64,000 nt of DNA from contig CAVYYW010000034.1 of the NCBI GenBank assembly GCA_963772845.1, positions 1-64,000 on the forward strand. Reading direction: 5' to 3'. Of the stretch, positions 34,354-43,551 are shown in pieces; within the stretch, counting starts at the first letter, position 1; every line of letters starts with the position of its first letter. The notes beneath the pieces are model-generated. The model was not told where the DNA came from, did no database searches, and saw nothing but the letters and a program-made list of their open reading frames with translations. The position numbers and the translations under genes were made by a program. The stretch is from CAVYYW01 sp963772845. Its GTDB lineage: Bacteria > Bacillota > Bacilli > Bacillales > Sporolactobacillaceae.

Positions 34354-35663
34354 CTGTTGACAAGCTAATCGCAAAAATAGAATCCAAGGAAGCTGTGATC
34401 GGTGTGGTCGGCTTAGGTTATGTCGGTCTTCCTTTAGCAGTCGAGAAAGCGAAAGCAGGCTATCGTGTAATAGGCTTTGACGTTCAGCAAAAACGCGTTG
34501 ATATGGTGAATGAAGGGATTAATTACATCGGAGACGTGTTAAATGCTGACCTGAAAGAAATGGTTGACAGCGGTATGCTGACCGCAACAACGGATTATGC
34601 CAGGATCGAAGGAGTCGACGCTGCAGCGATATGTGTTCCAACGCCTCTTGATCAGCATCAACAACCTGATACATCTTATGTGGAAAGCTCAGCTAAAGAG
34701 ATCGCCAAATATGCTCGAGAAGATATGCTGGTTGTGCTCGAATCCACGACGTATCCAGGAACCACTGAGGAAATTGTCGTGCCCGCGCTCACTGAGCGAG
34801 GGTTTAAGGTTGGTGAAACGGTCTTTGTTGCTTACTCCCCTGAGCGTGTCGATCCGGGAAATATCAAATTCAAAACAAAAAATACGCCAAAAGTGGTGGG
34901 CGGTATAACTGAAAATTGTACCGCAGTAGCTTCAATGCTATACCGGAATGTTCTTGAGGGTGATGTATTCGAAGTTTCCAGTCCGGCTGTAGCGGAAATG
35001 GAAAAGATATTTGAAAATACATTCCGGCATATTAATATAGCTCTTGCAAATGAAATGGCGATTCTGTGCGAACGGATGGGGATTGACGTTTGGGAAGTAA
35101 TCGATGCAGCAAAAACGAAGCCGTATGGTTTTATGGCCTTTTATCCGGGTCCCGGTCTTGGCGGTCACTGTATTCCCATTGACCCTTTTTATTTAACATG
35201 GAAAGCAAGAGAATACAATTATCATACCCGTCTAATTGAAATTGCCGGGGAAATTAATAACTCGATGCCGGAATTTGTTGTGGACCGCTGTATGCGGATT
35301 CTGAATGAAGACGGCAAAGCGCTGCGCGGTTCGAAAATTGCTGTTCTAGGAGTCTCTTATAAAAAAGATATTGATGATACGCGGGAATCTCCTGTGTTGA
35401 ATATTTTAAAGTTGATGCAAAAGCAGGGGGCCGATTTTTCAGTGGCAGACCCTTTTGTAGAAAAATTCATGCTGGGTGCAGAAGAAATAGCAACAGTAGA
35501 TCTCAGCAGAGAACTGCTTGAAGAGGCAGATCTCGTTCTGATTACAACGGAGCATACAAGCTTTGACTATGAGATGATCGCGAAGCATAGCAAGTCTGTT
35601 TTTGACACACGTAATTCACTTCAGCATATTACGACCAAACCTGAAAGGTATATTAAACTTTAA
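34350..35663 (+). CDS. UDP-N-acetylglucosamine 6-dehydrogenase (WbpA type)
   Basis: A 437-residue UDP-sugar dehydrogenase. VGLGYVGLPLA is the NAD motif, LESTTYPGTT and VAYSPERVDPGN follow the WbpA/WecC branch, and GPGLGGHCIPIDPFYL holds the catalytic cysteine. It oxidises UDP-GlcNAc to UDP-GlcNAcA, the first step toward diacetamido uronic acids. The different branch from the enzyme at 29652 (TuaD type) implies that the locus makes two uronic acids. Confidence 0.92.
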   Translation: MTVDKLIAKIESKEAVIGVVGLGYVGLPLAVEKAKAGYRVIGFDVQQKRVDMVNEGINYIGDVLNADLKEMVDSGMLTATTDYARIEGVDAAAICVPTPLDQHQQPDTSYVESSAKEIAKYAREDMLVVLESTTYPGTTEEIVVPALTERGFKVGETVFVAYSPERVDPGNIKFKTKNTPKVVGGITENCTAVASMLYRNVLEGDVFEVSSPAVAEMEKIFENTFRHINIALANEMAILCERMGIDVWEVIDAAKTKPYGFMAFYPGPGLGGHCIPIDPFYLTWKAREYNYHTRLIEIAGEINNSMPEFVVDRCMRILNEDGKALRGSKIAVLGVSYKKDIDDTRESPVLNILKLMQKQGADFSVADPFVEKFMLGAEEIATVDLSRELLEEADLVLITTEHTSFDYEMIAKHSKSVFDTRNSLQHITTKPERYIKL

Positions 35664-35691
35664 CAAAATAGATCTTATTGGGGCGCTTATA

Positions 35692-36423
35692 ATGAATAGT
35701 ATTGAAACTGGAGTTCTGATTGATGAATCTGTAAATATTGGTCATTTTAATGTCATTGAAAAGAACGTTGAGATAGGCAGAAACGTTGTCATAGGAAACC
35801 ACGTAACGATATATAGCGGAACAAGGATCGCAGACGGTGTGAAAATTGCTGATGGAGCGGTTTTAGGGAAGCGGCCCGCCCCTGCGAAAACAAGCACGGT
35901 CAAGCTTAACGATGAGCTTGAGCCATTGAAGCTTGATGAGGACGTCATTGTCGGAACGAATGCGGTACTCTATTCAGGCGCGGTTATTGGTGCCTCGACT
36001 CTTGTTGCAGATCTGGCAAGCATCCGGGAAAATACGCGGATTGGAAAAGAATGCATCGTTGGGCGAGGTGTCACGGTTGAAAACTATGTAACGATAGGCA
36101 ATCGTGTGAAAATCCAATCGAATGCCTATATTACAGCTCACACGACGCTTGAAGATTTTGTTTTCATTGCGCCATGTGTGGTTACAACAAACGACAATTA
36201 TATGGGCCGGACCGAGGAACGCTTTTCAAAAATAGCAGGAGCAACGGTAAAAAAAGGAGCACGTGTCGGAGGAGCTTCCATTCTCCTTCCGAACATCGTT
36301 GTTGAAGAAGAAACCTTTGTTGCAGCAGGTGCGCTGGTTACAAAAAACACAGAGCCCAAAACAGTGGTGAAAGGATTTCCTGCAAAATTCAGCGGCATGG
36401 TTAACGACCGGGAGCTTCTATAA
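35692..36423 (+). CDS. Hexapeptide-repeat N-acetyltransferase (WbpD/WlbB-like)
   Basis: A 243-residue left-handed beta-helix acyltransferase. Repeats of the (I/V)GxxxxI hexapeptide run from about 5 to 120, and NYVTIGNRVKIQSNAYI to the C-terminus continue them; APCVVTTND carries the active site region. It should acetylate the 3-amino group of UDP-GlcNAc3NA with acetyl-CoA. The start at 35692 gives the compact family length; an earlier in-frame start at 35602 would lie within the dehydrogenase gene. Confidence 0.9.
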   Translation: MNSIETGVLIDESVNIGHFNVIEKNVEIGRNVVIGNHVTIYSGTRIADGVKIADGAVLGKRPAPAKTSTVKLNDELEPLKLDEDVIVGTNAVLYSGAVIGASTLVADLASIRENTRIGKECIVGRGVTVENYVTIGNRVKIQSNAYITAHTTLEDFVFIAPCVVTTNDNYMGRTEERFSKIAGATVKKGARVGGASILLPNIVVEEETFVAAGALVTKNTEPKTVVKGFPAKFSGMVNDRELL

Positions 36424-37847
36424 TGCTTGAGCACATTAAACGGCTGGGAGGGGATTCCCTCCTTTATGCCCTGATGAATGTCGGCACAAAGCTGATCGCA
36501 TTTTTTATGCTGCCTGTTTATGCCGCTTATCTTGGGGCATCGCAGATTGGTGTACTTGAGAATATCGACGGATTCACATCCATGCTCACTTTCCTTGTTA
36601 TTTTTGGGACGGACTCAGCATTGGCTTTTTTTTATTTTGATCAGAACGACTCGAAACGAAAAGAAACCTATGTCCAAACTATTTTAATGTTCCGCCTACT
36701 GATTGCGGTATTTTTTCTCATTTTATCGCTTTTCACAGGTCCTATCATTTCAAGGATAGTGTTCAACACCGAAGCCTATTCAACAGTGATTCACATTTCT
36801 TTAACGGTTCTCGTCATTGAGTCCGTTATTACGCTGGTGCTGACCTATTTCCGGTTTGAATTTTTAACGCGTAAGGTTGTCGTACTGACTGTTTTAAAAT
36901 TAGCAATGGCAGCCCTGCTTTCTTATTTGTTTTTAGCTTATTTTCACTCAAGCGTTACGATGATTTTTTATGCAAGGGTAATCGGCGCTGTCATGGTCAT
37001 TCTCTTTATGCTGCCTTACTTGAAACGGTTCTTTACAATAAAAATCGAACTTAGTCTGTTAAAGGAAATTTTGAAGTATGCTGCTCCACTCGTTCCAGCA
37101 TCCATTGCTTTTTGGGTGATCTCCTGGTCGAACCGTTTTTTTTTAACCCAATTCGACAGCCTGAGCCAGGTTGGAATTTACGGGGTTGCCGTTAAATTTG
37201 CCATGGTTATCACACTTTTAACATCAAGTGTTCAGATGGCATGGCGGCCGTACTCCATGTCGATTAAAGATCGTAAAGATGCCAAGACGGTATTTTCTAA
37301 TATCTATCTCTATGTCTTGCTGCTGGGGATGACCGGGTTGTTAGGAATTGCTACGTTTATTCCTTATATTATTCATTGGATGATGCCAGAAAATCAGTTG
37401 CAAAACGCAAGCAAATATATTGCTGTTCTCAGTTTGGGGACGTTTTTGAATTTTTACTACTTAATCATTTCAGTGGGACTTTTTATTGTTAAACAAACCA
37501 AGCCCATTTCTTTTTACTTTGCAATTGCGTCAGTCATCAGTCTTGTGCTTAATATTACCTTGATTCCCTTGTTAGGGCTGTGGGGGGCTGTCTTAGCAGT
37601 TGTGATCTGCTACTTTTTTGCTTGTACAGCGATTTTTATAAAAAGCCAAAAGGTTTACTACGTCCCTGTCCACCTATTCAGTCTGCTTGCTTCCTTTGGT
37701 GGTGGGATTCTTGCGCTGATCACCATTGTTTACATTCAGGAATATTCGAATTTAGGCATTTTGTATGTTCTATTCCCATGGTTGTTTTTTCTCTTGTTAG
37801 CAGGCTTTATCATGACAAAACGAAAACGGAAAAATGCGGAGGGTTAA
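36423..37847 (+). CDS. Polysaccharide repeat-unit flippase (Wzx type)
   Basis: A 474-residue membrane protein of the MOP/RfbX superfamily with about 12-14 helices and a basic start (LGGDSLLYALMNVGTKLIAFFMLPVYAAY). It flips the lipid-linked repeat unit to the outer face. The ATG shares one base with the stop of the acetyltransferase gene (TAATG at 36421-36425). It takes the place TuaB has in a tua operon. Two bases separate its stop from the next start. Confidence 0.9.
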   Translation: MLEHIKRLGGDSLLYALMNVGTKLIAFFMLPVYAAYLGASQIGVLENIDGFTSMLTFLVIFGTDSALAFFYFDQNDSKRKETYVQTILMFRLLIAVFFLILSLFTGPIISRIVFNTEAYSTVIHISLTVLVIESVITLVLTYFRFEFLTRKVVVLTVLKLAMAALLSYLFLAYFHSSVTMIFYARVIGAVMVILFMLPYLKRFFTIKIELSLLKEILKYAAPLVPASIAFWVISWSNRFFLTQFDSLSQVGIYGVAVKFAMVITLLTSSVQMAWRPYSMSIKDRKDAKTVFSNIYLYVLLLGMTGLLGIATFIPYIIHWMMPENQLQNASKYIAVLSLGTFLNFYYLIISVGLFIVKQTKPISFYFAIASVISLVLNITLIPLLGLWGAVLAVVICYFFACTAIFIKSQKVYYVPVHLFSLLASFGGGILALITIVYIQEYSNLGILYVLFPWLFFLLLAGFIMTKRKRKNAEG

Positions 37848-37848
37848 C

Positions 37849-38907
37849 ATGAAAATTGTAACTGTTATTGGAGCAAGGCCTCAATTTATTAAGGCGGCAC
37901 CTGTATCCCGTGAAGTGAGAAAATACGCTGAAGAAATCATCATACACACTGGGCAGCACTATGATGCCAATATGTCTGATATCTTTTTTGACGAACTCAA
38001 TATTCCCCGTCCGGATTATAATCTGCAAGTCGGCTCGGGCACCCATGCGAACCAGACTGGCGAGATGCTGATGAAAATTGAAGAAATCCTGTTGAACGAA
38101 AAACCGGATTACCTGCTTGTATATGGAGACACCAACTCGACGCTTGCCGGGGCACTTGCTGCTGCTAAGATTCATGTTCCTGTTGTCCATGTTGAAGCGG
38201 GATTAAGAAGCTTTAATAAAAAGATGCCTGAAGAGGTTAACAGGATTATGACCGACCACGTTTCTGACTTTTTATTTTGTCCAACAGAGACAGCAATTCA
38301 GAATCTTAAAAACGAAAACATTACCAAGAATGCTGTAAATATCGGTGATGTAATGTACGATGCCGTTCTTTACAACACAGCGCTTGCAAGAAAATCCAGG
38401 ATACTGAACAAAGCCGATCTTGAAGCGAAAAATTATGATTTGATCACCGTGCATCGCGCAGAAAATACGGATGATCCTGTCAAAATGACTCAAATATTTG
38501 AGGCATTCAAGCAGATAAATAAGCCAAAGGTTTGGCCGCTTCATCCAAGAACTAAACAGAAACTGGCTTCGTACGGGCTAAAGACGGAAGACATTCCAAA
38601 CATGAGAATAATAGATCCTGTTGGTTATCTTGATATGCTCCAGCTGGAGATGGGGGCAGATAAAATTTTGACTGACTCTGGAGGGGTCCAGAAAGAGGCT
38701 TATTTTCTTAATGTGCCCTGCATTACAATTCGAGAAGAAACCGAGTGGGTGGAAACCCTTGAAAATGGGGCAAATGTTCTTGCCGGGGCCGATACCGACC
38801 GGATTATAGAAGCGGAAGCAAAGCGTGCAGCCACTGATTTTCCACCATTATTTGGTGATGGCCGTGCGTCAGAAAAGCTTGCTGAAATACTAATTAATAA
38901 TAGATAA
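37849..38907 (+). CDS. UDP-sugar 2-epimerase (WbpI/WlbD or MnaA type)
   Basis: A 352-residue non-hydrolysing 2-epimerase. VIGARPQFIKAAP, TGQHYDANMSD, VYGDTNSTLAGALAA, VHVEAGLRS and TDSGGVQKEA are family signatures. Context favours UDP-GlcNAc3NAcA to UDP-ManNAc3NAcA epimerisation (WbpI), since all four preceding steps are encoded here; UDP-GlcNAc epimerase (MnaA) is the alternative. GCGGAGGG at 37837-37844 supports ATG 37849. Confidence 0.88.
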   Translation: MKIVTVIGARPQFIKAAPVSREVRKYAEEIIIHTGQHYDANMSDIFFDELNIPRPDYNLQVGSGTHANQTGEMLMKIEEILLNEKPDYLLVYGDTNSTLAGALAAAKIHVPVVHVEAGLRSFNKKMPEEVNRIMTDHVSDFLFCPTETAIQNLKNENITKNAVNIGDVMYDAVLYNTALARKSRILNKADLEAKNYDLITVHRAENTDDPVKMTQIFEAFKQINKPKVWPLHPRTKQKLASYGLKTEDIPNMRIIDPVGYLDMLQLEMGADKILTDSGGVQKEAYFLNVPCITIREETEWVETLENGANVLAGADTDRIIEAEAKRAATDFPPLFGDGRASEKLAEILINNR

Positions 38908-38952
38908 ACCTAGGTCCGGCAGTATTAGGGTATAAAGAAAGGCGCATCAGAT

Positions 38953-40329
38953 ATGGCTTATGTATTGATTTGGATCATGGTGACGGGTATCTCATTTTGG
39001 CTATTTAAAAAGTCAGCTGGCTCAATGTCTCTGCTTAAGCCAAATCTGCTGTCGATTACCTATTATTATTCATTGCTTAGCTCTTCTTATATTGGAGCTT
39101 TGTTAATCGCATTGAAGATTGATCACCACTATATGATAAAGCTGCTATCACGTGACAGCTTTCGTGTGGAAGGGTTTATCATCATATCTTTTATTATGAT
39201 TTTTCTTCCCTTAACCATGTTTGTTATAAATAAATTATTCGGTTTTAATGCAGAAAGAGAATATAATAATTATCTAAAGGCGCCTGTAGCAGAAGATGGG
39301 CCATTCAGTAATGATGTTGTGTATATTTACTCGGGTTTAACCGGGATCGCTCTTTTGGCTATCCTGTACACGGCAGTGCAGTTAAAGCATATTCCCATAT
39401 TTGATCTCTTTATGGGGAGCGATCAGTTGGGAAAATTGAGAATAGAGGCCTCTCACGATTTCTCTGGAAGCAATCTCATCAAAAATATATTTGCAACGTC
39501 CTTAACAACGCTGTTATCAATGATTACCTTTGTGTATGCCTATAAATCCAGGAAAATCATTTGGAAATTGCTTTTTGCTGCAACGTTACTCGGAGCAATT
39601 TTTATGCAAATCTATTATTTGGCAAAAGGACCGATTTTCTTTTATGCGCTAATGTTTCTGATGCTGCTTATCTATATCAGAGTAATAAAGCTGACAGCAT
39701 TCAAAGTGATTATACTTGGTATGCTTGGCAGTGCACTTTTGATTACAATGTATATTTTTATTCAGGGTGTTACAGACCCCAGCCAGTTTTTGTCTTACAA
39801 TAAAGGGCCGATAGGAAGATTAATTCTCTCGCAAATTGCTCCTTTTTATTTGCACTTGGATCTGTTTACAGACCGGCTGCCGCTTTTAATGGGGAAAAGC
39901 CTGCCTTCCACATTTCTTGGATTATATGATATTGATCAAATCCGTTCAGCAAAGCTTGCCATGGAAGCGTTTTTCCCGCAGCGCGTTGAGGCGGGAACCG
40001 CAGGCGTGTTAAATACGTTATATGCTGCGGAAGCGTTTGCGAATTTTGGACTGGTCGGCGTTGTCCTTGGGACCTTCTATATTGGGGTTTTTATGCAGAT
40101 AATTTATCTCGTGTTTATCCGTCTCCCCAAAAACCCGCTGTTTGTCTCTCTGTTTGTCTTTTTTACGGTGAATATTCCAAGAGTTGTGATAGGCGGTTTT
40201 GTAGACTTCCTTTTCAATCCTTTATGGATTGCTCTTGTTTTTATCCTGTTTTCACCATTTGTCTTTATTTACCTATACCGTAAGCTGCGAGGATCGTTTA
40301 ATAAAAAAGAAGAAAAGGTGCTCGGATAA
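38953..40329 (+). CDS. Oligosaccharide repeat-unit polymerase (Wzy type)
   Basis: A 458-residue protein with about 10-12 hydrophobic segments and a large central loop (residues about 260-350). The sequence is poorly conserved, as is normal for Wzy; LAKGPIFFYALMFLMLL and FANFGLVGVVLG fit the O-antigen polymerase family. It would join repeat units at the outer face. With TuaA, Wzx and Wzz-like genes it completes a Wzx/Wzy route. It ends the polysaccharide locus. Confidence 0.8.
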   Translation: MAYVLIWIMVTGISFWLFKKSAGSMSLLKPNLLSITYYYSLLSSSYIGALLIALKIDHHYMIKLLSRDSFRVEGFIIISFIMIFLPLTMFVINKLFGFNAEREYNNYLKAPVAEDGPFSNDVVYIYSGLTGIALLAILYTAVQLKHIPIFDLFMGSDQLGKLRIEASHDFSGSNLIKNIFATSLTTLLSMITFVYAYKSRKIIWKLLFAATLLGAIFMQIYYLAKGPIFFYALMFLMLLIYIRVIKLTAFKVIILGMLGSALLITMYIFIQGVTDPSQFLSYNKGPIGRLILSQIAPFYLHLDLFTDRLPLLMGKSLPSTFLGLYDIDQIRSAKLAMEAFFPQRVEAGTAGVLNTLYAAEAFANFGLVGVVLGTFYIGVFMQIIYLVFIRLPKNPLFVSLFVFFTVNIPRVVIGGFVDFLFNPLWIALVFILFSPFVFIYLYRKLRGSFNKKEEKVLG

Positions 40330-40408
40330 CGCGCATTAAGGCTGTGAATCGTGGTATATCCCTCCATTTTGAGGCCATAATAGAATTAGCTGAATGGGGG
40401 GGCTTAGG

Positions 40409-41476
40409 GTGAATTTATTTTTCACGATCTTCACAATTATTGGGTTACCGCTTTCAATCGTTGGATCCTTCTTTGACTGGAACTTGATTGTTCTGTTTAT
40501 CATCTATAGCATCACCGTTATCGGTCTTGCCAATTTTATCAGGCGCTCGACAGAAAGTCTTGCTGCGGTGGTAGGCTCAAGCCTCGGGGGGCTCTTAAAT
40601 GCGACCTTCGGAAATGCTGGAGAATTAATTATTTCCTTTTTTGCTTTAAAAGAAGGCCTCAATACGATCGTTATGGCTTCAATTACGGGCGTTGTGCTAG
40701 TAAATCTTCTATTTGCAGGGGGACTTTCCTTCTTGGCTGGAGGATTAAGGTATAAAAGGCAATCATTCAATGCATACGAAGCAAGACATAACGCTGGCTT
40801 GCTGATGTTCGCCGTTATTATTACATTTGTTTTTCCGTTTATTTTTTCTTACCGATTAAATTCACATAATATGAATGTTTTAAGTACAATTATTGCAATT
40901 ATTGTTATCATTACATATATCCTTGCACTTTTATTTAAATTGGTCACTCATCGCGGTGTGTATCATAGTAAAGGAAGGAAACAAGATGAACAGCGAGGAA
41001 ATGAGGGGCAGGAAGAGCCGGAATGGGGTGTCTGGAAAGCGATCATTATCCTAACCCTAACAACTATAGCCCTAGCCTATGTTAGTGAAAAATTGGTAGG
41101 TACCATTCAGCCGGTTGGGCATTCTCTCGGATGGAGTGAGACATTTATCGGTATTATTGTCGTCGCTATCGTGGGGAGTGCTGCGGAATATGTATCAGCG
41201 GTTTATATGGCTCTAAAAGATAAGATGGATGTAAGCATTGAAATTTCCCTCGGATCCACGATACAAACTGCCATGTTCGTGGCGCCTGTCCTGTTGCTGA
41301 CATCATGGCTGTTCACCTTTATGCCGCTTGTGTTTCAAATGACCGAGCTCGTTTCGATGATTTTAGCAGTATTTTTAACTGTTACGATGACGAATGACGG
41401 TGATACAAACTGGCTGGAAGGCACGCTGCTCCTTGCCTGTTACCTTATCATGGGAACAGGTTTTTATCTTTTGTAG
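40409..41476 (+). CDS. Ca2+/H+ (cation) antiporter, CAX family, YfkE-like
   Basis: A 355-residue membrane protein with about 11 helices. The two alpha repeats GLLNATFGNAGELIISFFALKEG and GSAAEYVSAVYMA..DKMDVSIEISLGS carry the conserved acidic residues of the CAX family. It exports Ca2+ in exchange for protons. GTG at 40409 is chosen: a run of G at 40396-40402 serves as RBS, and the protein then begins like YfkE. An ATG at 40394 lies ahead of that site. Confidence 0.88.
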   Translation: MNLFFTIFTIIGLPLSIVGSFFDWNLIVLFIIYSITVIGLANFIRRSTESLAAVVGSSLGGLLNATFGNAGELIISFFALKEGLNTIVMASITGVVLVNLLFAGGLSFLAGGLRYKRQSFNAYEARHNAGLLMFAVIITFVFPFIFSYRLNSHNMNVLSTIIAIIVIITYILALLFKLVTHRGVYHSKGRKQDEQRGNEGQEEPEWGVWKAIIILTLTTIALAYVSEKLVGTIQPVGHSLGWSETFIGIIVVAIVGSAAEYVSAVYMALKDKMDVSIEISLGSTIQTAMFVAPVLLLTSWLFTFMPLVFQMTELVSMILAVFLTVTMTNDGDTNWLEGTLLLACYLIMGTGFYLL

Positions 41477-41578
41477 GTAAGTGCAGTGCCTGTCACGCCC
41501 CGATTTATGTCGAATGATCAAGGTACATAAGCTTTAACGTTTTTTGCTATAACTAATTAAATAAAGGTGGAACATATT

Positions 41579-42463
41579 TTGAGTGACAAGAATAAAGGTA
41601 TTTTACTCTTATTAATCTCAGCCTTCGGTTTTTCAATGATGGCAGCCTTCGTCAAGCTATCCGGAAATTTGCCAACCATCGAAAAAACTTTTTTTCGCAA
41701 TCTAGTAACGATGGTGATTGCCGCAGGGTTTGTGATGAAAAATAAAGAAAGGTTCTTTGGTAAAAAAGAAAATCAGCTTTTCTTAATACTAAGATCGGGT
41801 TTCGGAACACTGGGAATCGTCTTCTATTTCTATGCTATAGATCACTTGATTCTTTCTGACGCAGAAATGCTGAATAAATTAAGTCCATTTTTGCTAATCA
41901 TCTTTTCTGCGCTTTTTCTAAAAGAAAGGGTCCGAACCTACCAGGTAATCTCGATAATCATTGCCTTCCTCGGGGCACTATTTATAATTAAGCCAAGTTT
42001 TTCAGTGGATACGTTTCCTTATATGATTGGGGTGCTGTCATCAATCTTTGCCGCTGCCGCCTATACGTTTTTGCGGTTTCTTGGAAATAAGGAAAAGTAT
42101 TACACAGTGGTCTTTTATTTTTCTTTCTTTTCCACAGTGGTTTTATTACCATTTTTGATGTATTACTATCAGCCAATGTCATGGAGACAGCTCGTGTACC
42201 TTCTATTAGCCGGACTCTTTGCAACGCTTGGACAGTTTGGCATTACTTTGGCTTACAAATTTGCACCAGCAAGAGAAATTTCGGTTTTCTTCTATTCTAC
42301 CGTACTCTATTCAACCGTTTTAAGCATTGTGTTATTCAAGCAGGTACCGGATGCCTTGAGCGTGATTGGTTATGTTACGATAATTGGTGCTTTGCTCTAT
42401 ATGTTTGTGAAAAATAATAAGGCTGCAAAAAGGAAAATACCAAAACCATTTAGTGAGAAATGA
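41579..42463 (+). CDS. EamA/DMT-family membrane transporter
   Basis: A 294-residue protein with ten helices in two EamA repeats (KGILLLLISAFGFSMMAAFVK opening the first; MIGVLSSIFAAAAYTFLR opening the second). Substrates of this family are metabolites or amino acids; it cannot be named here. TTG at 41579 lies eight bases after AAAGGTGG; an in-frame GTG at 41567 is inside that site. Confidence 0.85.
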   Translation: MSDKNKGILLLLISAFGFSMMAAFVKLSGNLPTIEKTFFRNLVTMVIAAGFVMKNKERFFGKKENQLFLILRSGFGTLGIVFYFYAIDHLILSDAEMLNKLSPFLLIIFSALFLKERVRTYQVISIIIAFLGALFIIKPSFSVDTFPYMIGVLSSIFAAAAYTFLRFLGNKEKYYTVVFYFSFFSTVVLLPFLMYYYQPMSWRQLVYLLLAGLFATLGQFGITLAYKFAPAREISVFFYSTVLYSTVLSIVLFKQVPDALSVIGYVTIIGALLYMFVKNNKAAKRKIPKPFSEK

Positions 42464-42495
42464 TAGAATAGAAAATAAATTGCGGAGGTTACTAC

Positions 42496-42870
42496 TTGGT
42501 GAATTCCGAAAAATTTACAACCGTCTTTTTCCAACTGAAATCGATATTAAGTAAACATGAATCTGAAATGAAAGTAAAGACTGATACGGATCAAAACTAT
42601 TATCTGGATACTTTCAAAGTGAATCCAAAAAACAAAGCCCCTATTTTCTTTGGGGCAGTTCAAATTAAAAAAAACTATGTGAGTTATCATTTAATGCCGA
42701 TCTATGCATGCCCTGACTTATTGGATGGGATGTCAGACTCGTTGAGAAAACGAATGCAGGGAAAGTCATGTTTTAACTTTAATACTCCAATTAGCGATGA
42801 GCTTCTAACGGAATTAGAAGAACTCACAGCTCGAGGGGCGCAGAAATTTAAGAATCGAGATATTTTCTGA
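42496..42870 (+). CDS. Conserved protein of unknown function
   Basis: A 124-residue soluble protein. Hallmarks are IFFGAVQIKKNYVSYHLMPIY and LRKRMQGKSCFNFNTP, a pattern I recall from small conserved proteins of many bacteria without a known role. TTG at 42496 or GTG at 42499, both after GGAGGTT. Its own terminator follows. It stands 32 bases behind the EamA transporter and may share its transcript. Confidence 0.7.
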   Translation: MVNSEKFTTVFFQLKSILSKHESEMKVKTDTDQNYYLDTFKVNPKNKAPIFFGAVQIKKNYVSYHLMPIYACPDLLDGMSDSLRKRMQGKSCFNFNTPISDELLTELEELTARGAQKFKNRDIF

Positions 42871-42896
42871 AGAGGTTCGTAAGTGGAACAATGATG

Positions 42897-42930
42897 AAAC
42901 CCGTGAAAACTCAATTTCACGGGTTTTTAT
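42897..42930 (+). terminator. Intrinsic terminator
   Basis: AACCCGTGAAA / TTTCACGGGTT with a 6-base loop and a T-rich tail. It separates the plus-strand genes from the convergent gerP-like genes and could work in both directions. Confidence 0.85.
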
Positions 42931-42992
42931 CATGACAAAATCAATTTTTTTAATGGTTCAGTACCAATGAAGTAACTTTATTCATGCGAATT

Positions 42993-43223
42993 TTATATAA
43001 CACTTCCCTTAGAAGAGTTGGAATCCAGTAAATCGGCGTCCATAATATTGGTAATAGGCAGGTAAGTTGGTGAAAAATCACCCATGTCTTCAATCCCCTG
43101 ATTCCGTTTTGTTGAAACAAAGAAATCCAGCTGTTGATTAGGACCAATACCAGCTGTGGAGGCCCGGTCGAGGGAATTGACTTTGAATACAAAAAGGTTG
43201 ATATTCATTGGTGAAAAGTTCAC
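42993..43223 (-). CDS. GerPA/GerPF-like spore protein (YdgA-like)
   Basis: A 76-residue protein with FVFKVNSLDRASTAGIGP near its start and a D..LLDS end. This is the short beta-rich pattern of the GerPA/PF family, found on the spore coat and linked to germinant access. GTG at 43223 with AGGAGGAT at 43228-43235. It follows the gene at 43234 by ten bases on the same strand. Together with a CotP-like Hsp20 gene next door it resembles the cotP-ydgA-ydgB locus of B. subtilis. Confidence 0.7.
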   Translation of the reverse strand: MNFSPMNINLFVFKVNSLDRASTAGIGPNQQLDFFVSTKRNQGIEDMGDFSPTYLPITNIMDADLLDSNSSKGSVI

Positions 43224-43233
43224 AGCGATCCTC

Positions 43234-43479
43234 CTATTCCTTTTTGTTTTTTGTGAAAGTTGACGGAGAATCAATCAGATCCCGGTCATCAATCATGGCT
43301 TTTAGGTCAAGGAAATTGCTTGAGTCCCCATAATTATCTCCAAATCCTTGCGTATACTTTGACGCGTTATTCCAGTCCACAAGATAGTTTTCTCCAATGT
43401 TTAAAGCAGAAGCATTCTCAATGGCGTTCACTTTAATATAAAAAATGTTATTGATAATAACAGGAGATTTTTCGCTCAA
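43234..43479 (-). CDS. GerPA/GerPF-like spore protein (YdgB-like)
   Basis: An 81-residue paralogue of the next gene: FYIKVNAIENASALNIGENY, a TQGFGDNYGDSSNF middle and a DDRDLIDSPS end. TTG start with AAAGGAGCGAG upstream. It is first in a two-gene minus-strand operon and divergent from the CotP-like gene. Family role: spore coat proteins that help germinants reach receptors; a direct role for this gene is inferred only. Confidence 0.7.
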   Translation of the reverse strand: MSEKSPVIINNIFYIKVNAIENASALNIGENYLVDWNNASKYTQGFGDNYGDSSNFLDLKAMIDDRDLIDSPSTFTKNKKE

Positions 43480-43551
43480 TGATCTCGCTCCTTTTCAAAT
43501 GTATATTAATAGCGACCATGAATATGAATAGAAAATAAGGAGGGGCGGGGC

